From Azospirillum melinis (GTDB lineage: Bacteria; Pseudomonadota; Alphaproteobacteria; Azospirillales; Azospirillaceae), in contig NZ_WHOS01000026.1 in NCBI RefSeq assembly GCF_013340935.1, forward strand, positions 36,302 to 100,301: 64,000 bases of DNA, given 5' to 3'. A program made the translations under genes and the position numbers. Position 1 is the first letter of the stretch. The number at the start of each line of letters is the position of its first letter. Under the pieces are notes generated by a model, which was not told the origin of the DNA, made no database searches, and worked only from the letters and a program-made list of their open reading frames with translations. Of the stretch, positions 50,991 through 60,431 are shown in pieces.

Positions 50991-53580
50991 GGCTGAAATA
51001 GGCGTGAGCCAGGAAATTCGACACGTCCGGCAGCGTCATCGCCAGCGTGTCCAGCAGCGTGCGCAGCGCCTCGCTGGAAGCCATGGCGTCGGTGCGCTCC
51101 AGGCTGTTGCGCGCGGCGGCGACGATGGCCAGCGCGCCGCCGGTCGGGTCCGTCCCGGTGCCGACGCCCTGGCTGGGCAGCGCCCGCATGTGCCGGTCGA
51201 GTGCCGCCAGCTGGAAAGCCAGCGCACGGGGGTTGGCTTCCTCGCCCAGCAGCAGATCCAGCACAGGCGTGCGCAGCACGCTGGTCAGGTGGCGGGCGCG
51301 ATAGGTCATCACGCTCTCGCCCAACTCCAGCAGCACCGACAGGGTGGCGGCCTGCATCGGCTCGTCCTGGCGGTCGAGATCGGCGACATGGACCCCGCGC
51401 ATCAGCGCCACCATATGCAGCGACCGCTCGATCCGCCGGCCGATGTCGAGGAAGCGCCAGCCGGCACCCCGCGTCATGCTTTCCTGCTCGAGGCCGGAGA
51501 AGGCGGCCAGCATGATCATCGCATCGTCCAGCCGCAGCAGCAGCGAGGCCGCATCCATGCGTCCCTTCGGCTGCTGGGTCTGGCGGTCGATTGCCGATAC
51601 CACCCGCCACATGTCCATCGACAGGCGGTCGCGCACCGAATAGGCGGTGCGGTGCAGCCTCAGCACCTGGGCACGCAGGCTGTTGGGATGGTCAGGGTCC
51701 GTCACCGCCGCATGCAGCGCATCGCGCAGGCCGCGGCTGTTGCCGCTTTCCGTCACCCGCGCCAGTTCCGCCGGGATCATGCCGAGCGAACCGAGCAGGT
51801 CGAGCAGCGGGCGCTGCTGCAAGGTGGCGCCAGGCATGTTGCTGTCGATCAGGCGGCTTTGCGTCGCGCGCAGCAGACGCAGCGCGCCCTCCGCCCGTTC
51901 CGCATAGCGGCCGAGCCAATAGAGGCCGTCGGCGACGCGGCTGGGCAGATCGTTGGCGGATGGACGAGCCCCGCTGGATGTGGGCTCCATCGCCAGTGCC
52001 GTCGGGCGCGGCTGGCTGGATGCCACGTCGGCACGCCGCGGCGCCAGGATCCAGGTATCCTTGCTGCCGCCGCCGCTCTGCATCGACACGACCAGCCGCC
52101 CCGATTCGCTGGACACGCGGGTCAGGCCGCCGGGCATCACCGCATAGCCGCCGCTGGGGGTGGCGCAGAGGAAGACGCGCAGCACCAGCGGGCGCGGCTG
52201 GAGCCGGCCGTCCTGCCAGACCGGAGCGGTGGAGAGCGCCATCTGCTCCTGCGCCACGAAATACCAGGGCCGGCGCTTGATCCGCTCGGTCAGGGCGGAG
52301 CGTTCGGCAGCCGACAACTGGGCGCCGAAGATCGGCTCGAAGGACAGCGACGGGAAGGCCGGCTTGATCACCAGACCGTCGAGATGATCGATGACGTAGG
52401 CGCGTTCGGCATCGTTGCCGCACCACCAGCTGGCGACGCCGGGCAGCCGCAGCTCTTCCCCCAGCAGGTGGCGGCAGAGCGTCGGCAGCGACGACTTCAT
52501 CGCCATCGATTCCATCAGGCCGGAGCCGAGCGCGTTGGCCATCACGACGGTGCCGGCCCGAACTGCCTCGATCAGCCCGGCGACGCCGAGCGAACTGTCG
52601 GCGCGCATCTCCAGCGGGTCGGCGAAATCGGCGTCGAGACGGCGCAGGATGACGTCCACCTGCTCCAGCCCGGACAGCGTCTTCAGATAGACCGTCCGGT
52701 CGCGAACCGTCAGATCCGCCCCTTCCACCAGGGTCAGGCCAAGATAGCGGGCGAGATAGACATGCTCGAAATAGGTTTCGTTGTAGGGGCCGGGGGTCAG
52801 CAGCACCACGCGCGGCAATCGCCCGGCGGCGCTTGTCCGCGGCGCGATGGACAGCAGCGTTTCCTTGAAGGTGTCGAAGAAGCCGCTCAGCCTCTCCACT
52901 TGGCAATGGCGGAAGCTGTCGGGCAGGACCTTGGCGATCACCGCACGGTTTTCCAGCGCATAGCCGCTGCCGCTCGGTGCCTGGGTACGGTCGGACAGCA
53001 CCCACCAGCGCCCGTCGGGCGCACGGGCGAGATCGACGGCATAGAAATGCAGATGGACGTCGTTCGGAACCCGGATCCCGTGGACCGCGCGACGGAAGCC
53101 GGGGTCGGCATGGATCACCGACGGCGGCAACCGGCCATAGCGGGTCAGCGTCTGCGGTCCATAGATGTCGGTCAGAATGGCGTTCAGCAGCGACGCCCGC
53201 TGGATCAGCCCCGATTCGATGGCCTTCCATTCATGGGCCGGCAGCAGCAGTGGCATCATGTCGAGCGGCCAGGGCCGCTCCATCCCATTGGGATCGCCGT
53301 AGATGTTGTAGGTGACGCCGTTCTGGTGCAGAAGCCGCCGCGCTTCCTCCCAGCGTTGCGCCATCTGTTCGGAGTCGAGCGGCCCCAGCGAACTCATGAA
53401 GGTTTGCCAGTGCGGCCGCAGCCGGCCCTGGCCGTTCACCATCTCGTCATAGACCTGTCCGGAGCCATAGCCGATGGCGTCGGCCTCGCCGAACAGCGAT
53501 CCCTGGGTGAAAGGGACCGGCGGCATCCCGGACGGGACCACGGATGCCGGGGCGCGGAATGGCTGATCGGGCTGGGACAA
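50968..53580 (-). CDS. Fused circularly permuted ATP-grasp and alpha-E domain protein
   Basis: An 870-residue fusion. Residues about 60-510 are a circularly permuted ATP-grasp (DUF404/DUF407 type), with NGVTYNIYGDPNGMERPWPLD, PSVIHADPGFRRAVHGI, VLLTPGPYNETYFEHVYLAR, LVEGADLTVRDRTVYLKT and YVIDHLDGLVIKPAF. Residues about 555-870 are the alpha-helical alpha-E domain (DUF403), starting VADGLYWLGRYAERAEGALR and including GAGWRFLDIGRRIERSLHM. In many genomes these are two genes; here they are one. ATP-grasp enzymes ligate carboxylates to amines; this group has been predicted to add amino acids to a protein or peptide. It is transcribed apart from the DUF2126 gene, since a terminator lies between them. 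Confidence 0.92.
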   Translation of the reverse strand: MSQPDQPFRAPASVVPSGMPPVPFTQGSLFGEADAIGYGSGQVYDEMVNGQGRLRPHWQTFMSSLGPLDSEQMAQRWEEARRLLHQNGVTYNIYGDPNGMERPWPLDMMPLLLPAHEWKAIESGLIQRASLLNAILTDIYGPQTLTRYGRLPPSVIHADPGFRRAVHGIRVPNDVHLHFYAVDLARAPDGRWWVLSDRTQAPSGSGYALENRAVIAKVLPDSFRHCQVERLSGFFDTFKETLLSIAPRTSAAGRLPRVVLLTPGPYNETYFEHVYLARYLGLTLVEGADLTVRDRTVYLKTLSGLEQVDVILRRLDADFADPLEMRADSSLGVAGLIEAVRAGTVVMANALGSGLMESMAMKSSLPTLCRHLLGEELRLPGVASWWCGNDAERAYVIDHLDGLVIKPAFPSLSFEPIFGAQLSAAERSALTERIKRRPWYFVAQEQMALSTAPVWQDGRLQPRPLVLRVFLCATPSGGYAVMPGGLTRVSSESGRLVVSMQSGGGSKDTWILAPRRADVASSQPRPTALAMEPTSSGARPSANDLPSRVADGLYWLGRYAERAEGALRLLRATQSRLIDSNMPGATLQQRPLLDLLGSLGMIPAELARVTESGNSRGLRDALHAAVTDPDHPNSLRAQVLRLHRTAYSVRDRLSMDMWRVVSAIDRQTQQPKGRMDAASLLLRLDDAMIMLAAFSGLEQESMTRGAGWRFLDIGRRIERSLHMVALMRGVHVADLDRQDEPMQAATLSVLLELGESVMTYRARHLTSVLRTPVLDLLLGEEANPRALAFQLAALDRHMRALPSQGVGTGTDPTGGALAIVAAARNSLERTDAMASSEALRTLLDTLAMTLPDVSNFLAHAYFSHAFARSA

Positions 53581-53736
53581 GGTCTGACTGGTGCGTATTG
53601 CCTATGAAGGAAGCAACAGTCTGAACGTCCCCGTCCGTCGATGCAAGGCTGGTGGGCTTGGGATCCATCCGAAAGAGGAAAGATTCCGTGGCGATCCTGT
53701 CATTGATGGATGATCGCAGGCCGGTGTCCTGAAACG

Positions 53737-53771
53737 AAAAAACCGGAGCGCCGCGCAAGGCGACGCTCCGG
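53737..53771 (-). terminator. Rho-independent terminator of the DUF2126 gene
   Basis: On the minus strand CCGGAGCG (53771-53764) pairs with CGCTCCGG (53750-53743), followed by six T (complement of 53737-53742). It separates the large transglutaminase-like gene from the ATP-grasp gene, which must have its own promoter within 53581-53736. Confidence 0.85.
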
Positions 53772-53818
53772 CTTGCCGGAAATTGCGGGCCGATTCGACG
53801 CCGTCGGGTCGTCGAGAC

Positions 53819-56800
53819 TCAGCTCCGTCGCAGATCCAGCGTCATCGGGAATTGCGGGTTGCGTTCCTCCGCCGGGCTGTCCATCGGTCCAGGAGTATGG
53901 CCGAAGGGGAAGAAGCGGGCCAGGCGGCGCCCTTCCGCTTCGTTGGCATTGACCGGGAAGGTCTCGTAGTTGCGCCCGCCCGGATGCATGACGTGATAGG
54001 TGCAGCCGCCGATGGACCGGCCGGCCCAGCTGTCCAGAATGTCGAAGATCAGCGGGGTGTGGACCGGAATCGTCGGATGCAGGCAGGAGGGGGGCTGCCA
54101 CGCGCGGTAGCGCACGCCGCCGACGAACTCGCCCTCCACCCCGGTCGGGATCAGCGGCACGCGCCGGCCGTTGCAGGTGATGACATGGCGGGCGTCGATC
54201 AGACCGCTGACGCGGACCTGCACCCGCTCCACCGAGCTGTCGACATAGCGCACCGTGCCGCCGCCGCCCGGTTCCTCGCCCAGGACGTGCCATGGCTCCA
54301 GCGCCATGCGCAGCTCCATGGTGATGCCGCGCTGGTTAACATGGCCATAGACCGGGAAGCGGAAGTTGAAGTGCGGCGCGAACCAGCTGTCCTCCAGCGG
54401 ATAGCCATGGTCGCGCAGATCCTGCAACACATCGGCCATGTCCTGCTGGAGGAAGTGCGGCAGCATGAAGCGGTCGTGAAGCTCGGTGCCCCAGCGCACC
54501 AGACGGCCTTTGTAGGGATGCTTCCAGAAGCGCGCGACCAGCGCCCGCATCAGAAGCTGCTGGGTCAGGCTCATCTCCGCATGCGGCGGCATCTCGAACG
54601 CACGGAACTCGACGAGGCCGAGGCGGCCGGTGGAGCTGTCCGGGGAATAGAGCTTGTCGATGCAGAACTCCGCCCGGTGGGTGTTGCCCTGCACGTCGAC
54701 CAGCAGGTTGCGCAGCACCCGGTCGACCAGCCAGGGCGGGCAGTTGCCGCTCGCCGCCGCTTGATCGATCTGGTTGAAGGCGATCTCCAGCTCATAGAGC
54801 TGGTCGTCGCGCGCCTCGTCCACCCGCGGCGCCTGGCTGGTCGGGCCGATGAACAGGCCGGAGAAGACGTAGGACAGGGCAGGGTGGTTCTGCCAGTAGG
54901 TGATCAGGCTGCGCAGCAGGTCGGGGCGGCGCAGGAAGGGGCTGTCGGCCGCGGTGGCGCCGCCCATCACCACATGGTTGCCGCCGCCGGTGCCGCAATG
55001 GCGCCCGTCGATCATGAACTTCTCCGCCCCCAGGCGGGACTGGCGCGCATCCTCGTACAGGGTGATGGTGTTGCGCACCAGATCGTCCCAGCTGTGGGCC
55101 GGGTGGATGTTCACCTCGATCACGCCGGGGTCCGGGGTGACGGCCAGCGAGTTCAGCCGCGGGTCCTTCGGCGGCTGGTAGCCTTCGATGACCACCGGCA
55201 TCTCCAGCTCGACCGCCGTCGCCTCGATCTCCGCCAGCATCGCCAGATAGTCTTCCAGCGTGCTCATCGGCGGCATGAACAGGTGCAGGCGCCCGTTGCG
55301 CGCCTCGCAGCTCAGGGCGGTGCGCACGATCCACCAAGCCGACTTGCCGTCCTCCGGCAGTTCGTCGCGGATTTCCGCCATGATGCGCTGGCGCTGGGCG
55401 ATCCGCTTGTCCGTGTGGACGCCACGGTCGGATTCCTGAACGGCACCGCGGATCTCATGCCGGCGCTGCACCGGATGCGGGGGCAAGGGGCCGCGATCCT
55501 CGAACGGGTCGGTTTCCCAGGCATAGGGGTAGTCGGATTTCGACACCCAGGGCAGGGAGCCCAGCGGCAGGCGGTAGCCGACCGGGCTGTCGCCGGGGAT
55601 CAGCAGCAGCTTTTCCTGGCGCAGCGGCCATGTGCTGGAGAGCCAGACCGGGCCCTGCTGGGTCATGCGGCGGTTGATCGGCAGGACGAAGCCCACCGGT
55701 TCCGCCAGGCCACGGGTGAAGACGCGGGTCAGCCGCTCCCGCTCCTCCTTGTCCTCCAGCTTGCTGTTCAGCGGATCGACATTGATGGGAAGCTGCGATT
55801 CCTTGCGCAGGTAGTGCCAGGGATCCTCATAGGCGCCGAGCACGAGGTTCGGGTCGAGGCCCAGCCGCTTCGCCAGCGCCATCAGGAAGACGCCGGCATC
55901 CTGTGCCGTGTGGCCGTAATCGGTGTCCTCGCGCGCCAGCAGGTCGCTGTTCGCCCACAGCGCCCCGCCATCGCGGCGCCAATAGACGGTCATCGCCCAG
56001 CGTGGCAGCGATTCGCCGGGATACCATTTGCCCTGGCCGAAATGCAGCAGCCCCCCGGGGGCGAAGCGCGCCATCAGCCGATGGATCAGGTCGGCGGCCA
56101 TCTTGCGCTTTTGCGGACCGAGCGCCGTCGTGTTCCACTCGGCGCCGTCCATGTCGTCGATGGACACGAAGGTCGGCTCGCCACCCATGGTCAGGCGGAC
56201 GTCCTCGGTCTTCAGAACCTCGTCGACGCGGTGGCCCAGCGCCTCGATGGCGGCCCATTGCTGCGGGTTGTAGGGCTTGGTGACGCGCGGCGCCTCGTAG
56301 ATGCGGGTGACCGACATCTCATGGCCGAATTCGACCTCCGCCTCATCGACGAGGCCGGAAATGGGAGCGGCGGAAGAGGCATCGGGGGTACAGGCCAGCG
56401 GGATGTGCCCTTCGCCCGCCAGCAGGCCGGAGGTCGGATCCAGCCCGACCCAGCCGGCACCGGGGAGGAACACCTCCACCCAGGCATGCAGGTCGGTGAA
56501 GTCGCTTTCCGGACCGGACGGGCCGTCCAACGCCTTCTGGTCGGCGGTCAGCTGGATCAGGTAGCCGGAGACGAAACGGGTGGCGAGCCCCAGGTGACGC
56601 AGGATCTGCACCAGCAGCCAAGCCGAATCGCGGCAGGACCCGGTGCGCTTGGTCAGCGTCTCCTCACAGCTCTGGATGCCGGGTTCCAGCCGGATGACGT
56701 AGCCGATGTCCTGCTGAAGCCGCTGGTTCACCGCCACCAGGAAGTCGATCGTCGGCGTCTTGTCCCGCGGGATGTCCGTCAGGTAGGTGGCCAGTCCCGG

Positions 56801-57172
56801 ACCCGGCTCCTCCGTCTCCAGATAGGGGCGCAACTCGCGCTGCAGCCAGTCCTCGTAGGCGAAGGGGATGTGGCTCGCCTTCTCCTCCAGGAAAAAGTCG
56901 AAAGGATTGATCGCGGCGATCTCGGCGACCAGATCGACCTCGACAACGAACTCGCGGGTCTTTTCCGGGAAAACGAATCGGGCCTGGAAATTCGATTGCG
57001 GGTCCTGCTGCCAGTTCAGGAAATGCTGCTTGGGCGTGACCTTCAGGGAATAGCTGAGGATCGGTGTCCGGCAATGGGGCGCCGGGCGCAGCCGGATGAT
57101 CTGGGGGCCGAGGGAGACCGGCCGGTCGTAGCGATAGATCGTCTTGTGGTTCAGCGCGACGTGGATCGCCAT
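53819..57172 (-). CDS. Transglutaminase-like and DUF2126 domain protein
   Basis: An 1117-residue cytosolic protein. Residues 1-90 form the transglutaminase N-terminal beta domain (HKTIYRYDRPVSLGPQIIRLRP); the transglutaminase core follows with Cys180 in RTGSCRDSAWLL, His229 in DLHAWVEVFLPG and Asp245 in VGLDPTSG. From about 290 to the end is DUF2126, with LTMGGEPTFVSIDDMDGAEWN, GPQKRKMA, FGQGKWYPGESLPRWA, GTGGGNHVVMGGA and HPGGRNYETFPVNANEAEGRR. DUF2126 resembles a glutamine-synthetase/glutamate-cysteine-ligase-like fold in my recollection. The ATG at 57172 fits the family. It is the first gene of the three-protein transglutaminase/ATP-grasp set. Confidence 0.93.
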   Translation of the reverse strand: MAIHVALNHKTIYRYDRPVSLGPQIIRLRPAPHCRTPILSYSLKVTPKQHFLNWQQDPQSNFQARFVFPEKTREFVVEVDLVAEIAAINPFDFFLEEKASHIPFAYEDWLQRELRPYLETEEPGPGLATYLTDIPRDKTPTIDFLVAVNQRLQQDIGYVIRLEPGIQSCEETLTKRTGSCRDSAWLLVQILRHLGLATRFVSGYLIQLTADQKALDGPSGPESDFTDLHAWVEVFLPGAGWVGLDPTSGLLAGEGHIPLACTPDASSAAPISGLVDEAEVEFGHEMSVTRIYEAPRVTKPYNPQQWAAIEALGHRVDEVLKTEDVRLTMGGEPTFVSIDDMDGAEWNTTALGPQKRKMAADLIHRLMARFAPGGLLHFGQGKWYPGESLPRWAMTVYWRRDGGALWANSDLLAREDTDYGHTAQDAGVFLMALAKRLGLDPNLVLGAYEDPWHYLRKESQLPINVDPLNSKLEDKEERERLTRVFTRGLAEPVGFVLPINRRMTQQGPVWLSSTWPLRQEKLLLIPGDSPVGYRLPLGSLPWVSKSDYPYAWETDPFEDRGPLPPHPVQRRHEIRGAVQESDRGVHTDKRIAQRQRIMAEIRDELPEDGKSAWWIVRTALSCEARNGRLHLFMPPMSTLEDYLAMLAEIEATAVELEMPVVIEGYQPPKDPRLNSLAVTPDPGVIEVNIHPAHSWDDLVRNTITLYEDARQSRLGAEKFMIDGRHCGTGGGNHVVMGGATAADSPFLRRPDLLRSLITYWQNHPALSYVFSGLFIGPTSQAPRVDEARDDQLYELEIAFNQIDQAAASGNCPPWLVDRVLRNLLVDVQGNTHRAEFCIDKLYSPDSSTGRLGLVEFRAFEMPPHAEMSLTQQLLMRALVARFWKHPYKGRLVRWGTELHDRFMLPHFLQQDMADVLQDLRDHGYPLEDSWFAPHFNFRFPVYGHVNQRGITMELRMALEPWHVLGEEPGGGGTVRYVDSSVERVQVRVSGLIDARHVITCNGRRVPLIPTGVEGEFVGGVRYRAWQPPSCLHPTIPVHTPLIFDILDSWAGRSIGGCTYHVMHPGGRNYETFPVNANEAEGRRLARFFPFGHTPGPMDSPAEERNPQFPMTLDLRRS

Positions 57173-57409
57173 TGAAAACCCCGCCTCATGCCTGTTCGAT
57201 GATGTTCGCGCCATGGTTTGGTCCAGGGTCGCCACCGCAACGGTAACACCGATAAATCCGCCCCGACAGGGTGCCCCGGCGTCGATCCTACCGCAGTTGC
57301 GAAAAAGTCACGAAGTTACCTGTGACGCGCGCTGCGGCTTTCTTCCGTTCGCGTTACCCTTTATATCCTAAGCGAACGGGCTGGCGTTGCGGCGGGGATT
57401 CGCGTCTGG

Positions 57410-58351
57410 ATGGTGTCGGTGGCGGCTTTTTCATCAGCGGGCGGCAACCGGGGTTCCGGCGGTATGGGCGACGCGGGTCCGGGCGGCGCCGGGCGGGGAG
57501 TCGTCACCGGCAAATATTTCAATTTCAAGCCGCTGCCGCCTCCGGCCGACATTCTCGGCAATCCGCTGGTCGTCCCCAACCTGCCGACGCACAAGCTGCC
57601 GAAAGAGACCTTCGGCAGCCGGGTGAAACGGTTTCTTGCCCGGATGAATCTGGGAAGCCAGTCGGCGGAGACCCGCCTGCGCTGGAAGCTGTACGACACC
57701 ATTCAGGCGACGATGGCGTCGCTGTCGCCCGCCGTCACGCTGGTTGCGGAGAAGCGGGCGCCGGCAAAGAGCAAGAAGCTGTCGGTTCCCATCGTCGTCG
57801 TGCGCCACCCCTATCACCTGCGCCACGTGTTCGAGATGCTGCCGAACATCCCCGACACTCACTCGGCGGAACGGCGTTTTCTTGAGTTGCTGATGACCCG
57901 TGCGCTGAAGCGCTACGGCGAGCAGATGGCGCTGATCAAAGGCAGCCCCTTCTCCTTCGAGCATGAGGCGCGGGAGTATTTTTTCGCCGGATTCCGGCTG
58001 GAAAAGCAGATCAAGAAGGTCAACAGTCCCGACGAGCGGTTCGCCGCGTTGCAAGCCATCCACACCAGCTATTTCCACGGCCGCAATTATTACTATTTCG
58101 CTCTCCTCCGGCGTGAAAAGCTGGCGCCCGACAACAAGCTGTTCATGCTGTTCGCCCGAGCCGTCTATTTCATGGCCCGTGTCGACTGGAATGGCGAGCT
58201 GCTGGACAAGCCCAACCCGCGCATGCTGCCCAGCCGCGACGACATGCTGTTTTTCGTGGAGCGTGACAAGTCGGTCGTGACGCGCTATCGCACCGACCAG
58301 GATTTCCAGCGTCAGGTCAAGGCCGTGCTGGAGGCTTTCCCCGCTTCGTGA
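57410..58351 (+). CDS. Hypothetical protein
   Basis: A 313-residue protein that I do not recognise. The first 35 residues are glycine- and alanine-rich (GGNRGSGGMGDAGPGGAGRG) and probably disordered. The rest is globular and basic, with VPIVVVRHPYHLRHVFEMLPNIPD, FEHEAREYFFAGFRLEKQIKKV and RNYYYFALLRREKLAPDNKLFMLFARAVYFMARVDWNGELLD, rich in aromatic residues. No membrane helix or signal peptide is seen. The real start could be ATG 57410 or ATG 57464. It is divergent from the DUF2126 gene and followed after 31 bases by the LprI-like gene. Confidence 0.75.
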   Translation: MVSVAAFSSAGGNRGSGGMGDAGPGGAGRGVVTGKYFNFKPLPPPADILGNPLVVPNLPTHKLPKETFGSRVKRFLARMNLGSQSAETRLRWKLYDTIQATMASLSPAVTLVAEKRAPAKSKKLSVPIVVVRHPYHLRHVFEMLPNIPDTHSAERRFLELLMTRALKRYGEQMALIKGSPFSFEHEAREYFFAGFRLEKQIKKVNSPDERFAALQAIHTSYFHGRNYYYFALLRREKLAPDNKLFMLFARAVYFMARVDWNGELLDKPNPRMLPSRDDMLFFVERDKSVVTRYRTDQDFQRQVKAVLEAFPAS

Positions 58352-58382
58352 CGTCCCGTTTCCCCATCCAAGGTTTCCTGCG

Positions 58383-59240
58383 ATGCGCGCCCTGTCCCTG
58401 GTTGGCGGTTTTCTGGCTGCCGGCTCCCTGCTCTCGGTCATGACCGCGGTCCCCGCCCTTTCGGCTTCGGCGGAGACCCTGTCGCCCGAGGCGGCGGCTC
58501 CGGCTGCGCCCGCCTGCGAAGCGGCGGAGACCCCGGTGGCGCAGTTGATGTGCCGCGATCCGAAGCTTGCGGAAGCCAGTGCGGCGATGGATGACGCGCT
58601 GGCGGCGCTGGGGACCACCACCGACGACACCGGCCGTGCGGCGATTGCGGATGCCCAGACCGTTTGGCGGGCACGCCGGGACGAGGCCTGTCAGGTGACC
58701 GCGGCCGATCTTGCCGACTCGAAGGCCAGTAAGACCCGCGGCGACTGCCTGTTGCGCGTTCTTCGCCAGCGCACGGCCGCGCTGGAGACGGAGCGTCAGG
58801 CGCGCTCGCATCCGGTCGGCGACCTGCCGCTGTCCGTCACCGGTGCCGCCGCCCGCCGGTTCGACACACCCGAGCCGCATATCCCGCCGTTCAGCCGCAA
58901 GGTGGCCCTGTCGACGCTCGCCGGCCGCTGGGCCAAGGCCGATCCGACCGACCGCGCCGCCATTGACGATTGCCGCAGCTCCTACCTGGAGATCGGGGCA
59001 GATCGCGGCCTGCACGCGGTGGATGCGCGGCTGCCGCAGTTTCCGCTGAACGGCACGCTGGCAGCCGACGGCGATCCTCTCCAGGGGGTGGCGCTCCTGC
59101 CCGCCGGTCCGGCGGAAGGCACACCGGCACCCCTGGCGACCCTGCGGCTGTTGCCGGCCGATTCGGCTCGCCTCGACCGGCTGGTCCTGCGCATGCAGCC
59201 GCCGGCGACTTTCGCCGCTGAATTCGTGCGCTGCCGCTAA
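58383..59240 (+). CDS. Secreted protein with LprI-like (DUF1311) domain
   Basis: A 285-residue protein with a signal peptide (LVGGFLAAGSLLSVMTAVPALSASA). Residues about 43-125 match the lysozyme-inhibitor LprI N-terminal domain: C-x-AAETPVAQLMCRDPKLAEASAAMDDALAAL, QTVWRARRDEAC and GDCLLRVLRQRTAALE, with the paired cysteines. The C-terminal 150 residues (RFDTPEPHIPPFSRKVALSTLAGRWAKAD onward) are unfamiliar and include a Cys pair (DDCRSSY, FVRCR). LprI-type domains inhibit lysozyme in Mycobacterium and occur widely in proteobacterial periplasm. The stop codon overlaps the converging epimerase gene by four bases. Confidence 0.82.
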   Translation: MRALSLVGGFLAAGSLLSVMTAVPALSASAETLSPEAAAPAAPACEAAETPVAQLMCRDPKLAEASAAMDDALAALGTTTDDTGRAAIADAQTVWRARRDEACQVTAADLADSKASKTRGDCLLRVLRQRTAALETERQARSHPVGDLPLSVTGAAARRFDTPEPHIPPFSRKVALSTLAGRWAKADPTDRAAIDDCRSSYLEIGADRGLHAVDARLPQFPLNGTLAADGDPLQGVALLPAGPAEGTPAPLATLRLLPADSARLDRLVLRMQPPATFAAEFVRCR

Positions 59241-60133
59241 AGCCGTGACAGCAGGAAGCGGACGGTCAAGGACAGCCGTTCGCCCGGCGGCAGGGCGATC
59301 ACGCCGGCATCGGGCTCCTGCGGGCGGTTCAGCGCGTCGGTCATGTGGGTGACCGGTTCCAGGCACAGGTAAGGCTCTTCCGCCGGAGCATAGACGATCA
59401 GGTGAGCGGCCGGCCCGTCGGCGAGCATGGTCAGGCGCAGCCGCTCCTGCGGGCGGTCGAGCGTCACCGAACCGCTCCAGCCGGTGAAGCCGTTGTCCAG
59501 CGCCACACGGTCCATCGTCACGCCGTGGCGTAAATCCCAGGCCGGGGGCAGCGGGCGCTTGCGGCAGGGCAGGATGGTCTCGTCATTCTCCCACATGCTG
59601 CTGACATCGGCGGTCACCCGGCTGCCCGGCGTCTTGACGAAATAGGGATGCAGGCCCAATCCGGCCGGCATGTCGCTGTCGGCCTCGTTGATGAGGTCCA
59701 GGGTGACGGTCAGCCCCTCGCCGTCCAGCGCCACGGTCTGCGCCGCGCGATAATTCCAGGGCCAATCGTCCGCCCGGTGGGCGAAGCCCATCCGCAAGGC
59801 ATCGTCGGTCACAGCCTCGACGTTCCATGGGGTGGACCAGCCATGGCCGTGGATGCGGTGCGGCGATCCGGGGTCGGTCGCCAGTCTGACCTCCCGGCCC
59901 TGAAAGACGAAGCGGCCGCCGCCGATGCGGTTGGAAAAGGGAACCAGGGGAAAACAGGCCATGTCGGGGGCAAAATCGCCGGCCAGCGCTCGGTCGGACG
60001 CCCGCCGGAACAGTTCCACCGGACCATCGGGGGTGGACAGGCTCCAACTCGCCAGCGAGCCACCGCAGTGGGGGGCCGCCGTGAGAGTCATCGGCCCGTG
60101 TCGCAACGCGATGATGGTGCCGTTCCGGATCAT
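59237..60133 (-). CDS. Aldose 1-epimerase family protein
   Basis: A 298-residue beta-sandwich enzyme of the galactose mutarotase family, interconverting sugar anomers. Substrate-binding and catalytic residues lie in FPLVPFSNRIGGGRFVF, HRIHGHGWSTPW (catalytic His) and GLGLHPYFVKT (second His), with the catalytic Glu in LCLEPVTHMTDALN. It resembles the YihR/GalM-like group of variable sugar specificity. ATG 60133 gives the family N-terminus. It is convergent with the LprI-like gene and divergent from the kinase gene. Confidence 0.9.
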   Translation of the reverse strand: MIRNGTIIALRHGPMTLTAAPHCGGSLASWSLSTPDGPVELFRRASDRALAGDFAPDMACFPLVPFSNRIGGGRFVFQGREVRLATDPGSPHRIHGHGWSTPWNVEAVTDDALRMGFAHRADDWPWNYRAAQTVALDGEGLTVTLDLINEADSDMPAGLGLHPYFVKTPGSRVTADVSSMWENDETILPCRKRPLPPAWDLRHGVTMDRVALDNGFTGWSGSVTLDRPQERLRLTMLADGPAAHLIVYAPAEEPYLCLEPVTHMTDALNRPQEPDAGVIALPPGERLSLTVRFLLSRL

Positions 60134-60255
60134 GCGTTTCTCCCATCGTCAGCGTTCCGATTTTTTATCGCACATGCGAAGAGCGAAGGGAACGGGCCCC
60201 GCAGTCAACAGGCCGCATGGCGCAATGCTGACACAACTCTTGTGTTTTTGATGAA

Positions 60256-60283
60256 AAATGCGGGTATCGTACACCCGTCATTT
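60256..60283. repeat. Imperfect inverted repeat upstream of the kinase gene
   Basis: AAATGCGGGT (60256-60265) pairs with ACCCG-T-CATTT (60273-60283), leaving one extra T and a 7-base centre. It lies 150 bases before the GTG start of the kinase and is AT-richer than its surroundings. It could be an operator or a leader hairpin; the 298-base gap 60134-60431 has no other clear signal. Confidence 0.4.
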
Positions 60284-60431
60284 ACCCTCGCTGCGCAACC
60301 ATGCTTCTCCGGCGATATGTTCCGGCGGCGTGCCCTGGCCGGTGCGGCACGCCGGCTCGATCGACAACGCAGGCGCGGCGCCGTTGTTGCGCCCTGGCTG
60401 CACCATCCGCCATCTGATGGAAAGGCCCTGA

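Noticed and set aside
50914..57175. Very long open frames on the plus strand opposite the ATP-grasp and DUF2126 genes
   Set aside because: They are antisense shadows produced by GC-rich codon bias: composition is Arg/His/Gln/Ala-rich without domain motifs, and the minus-strand proteins are clearly recognisable.
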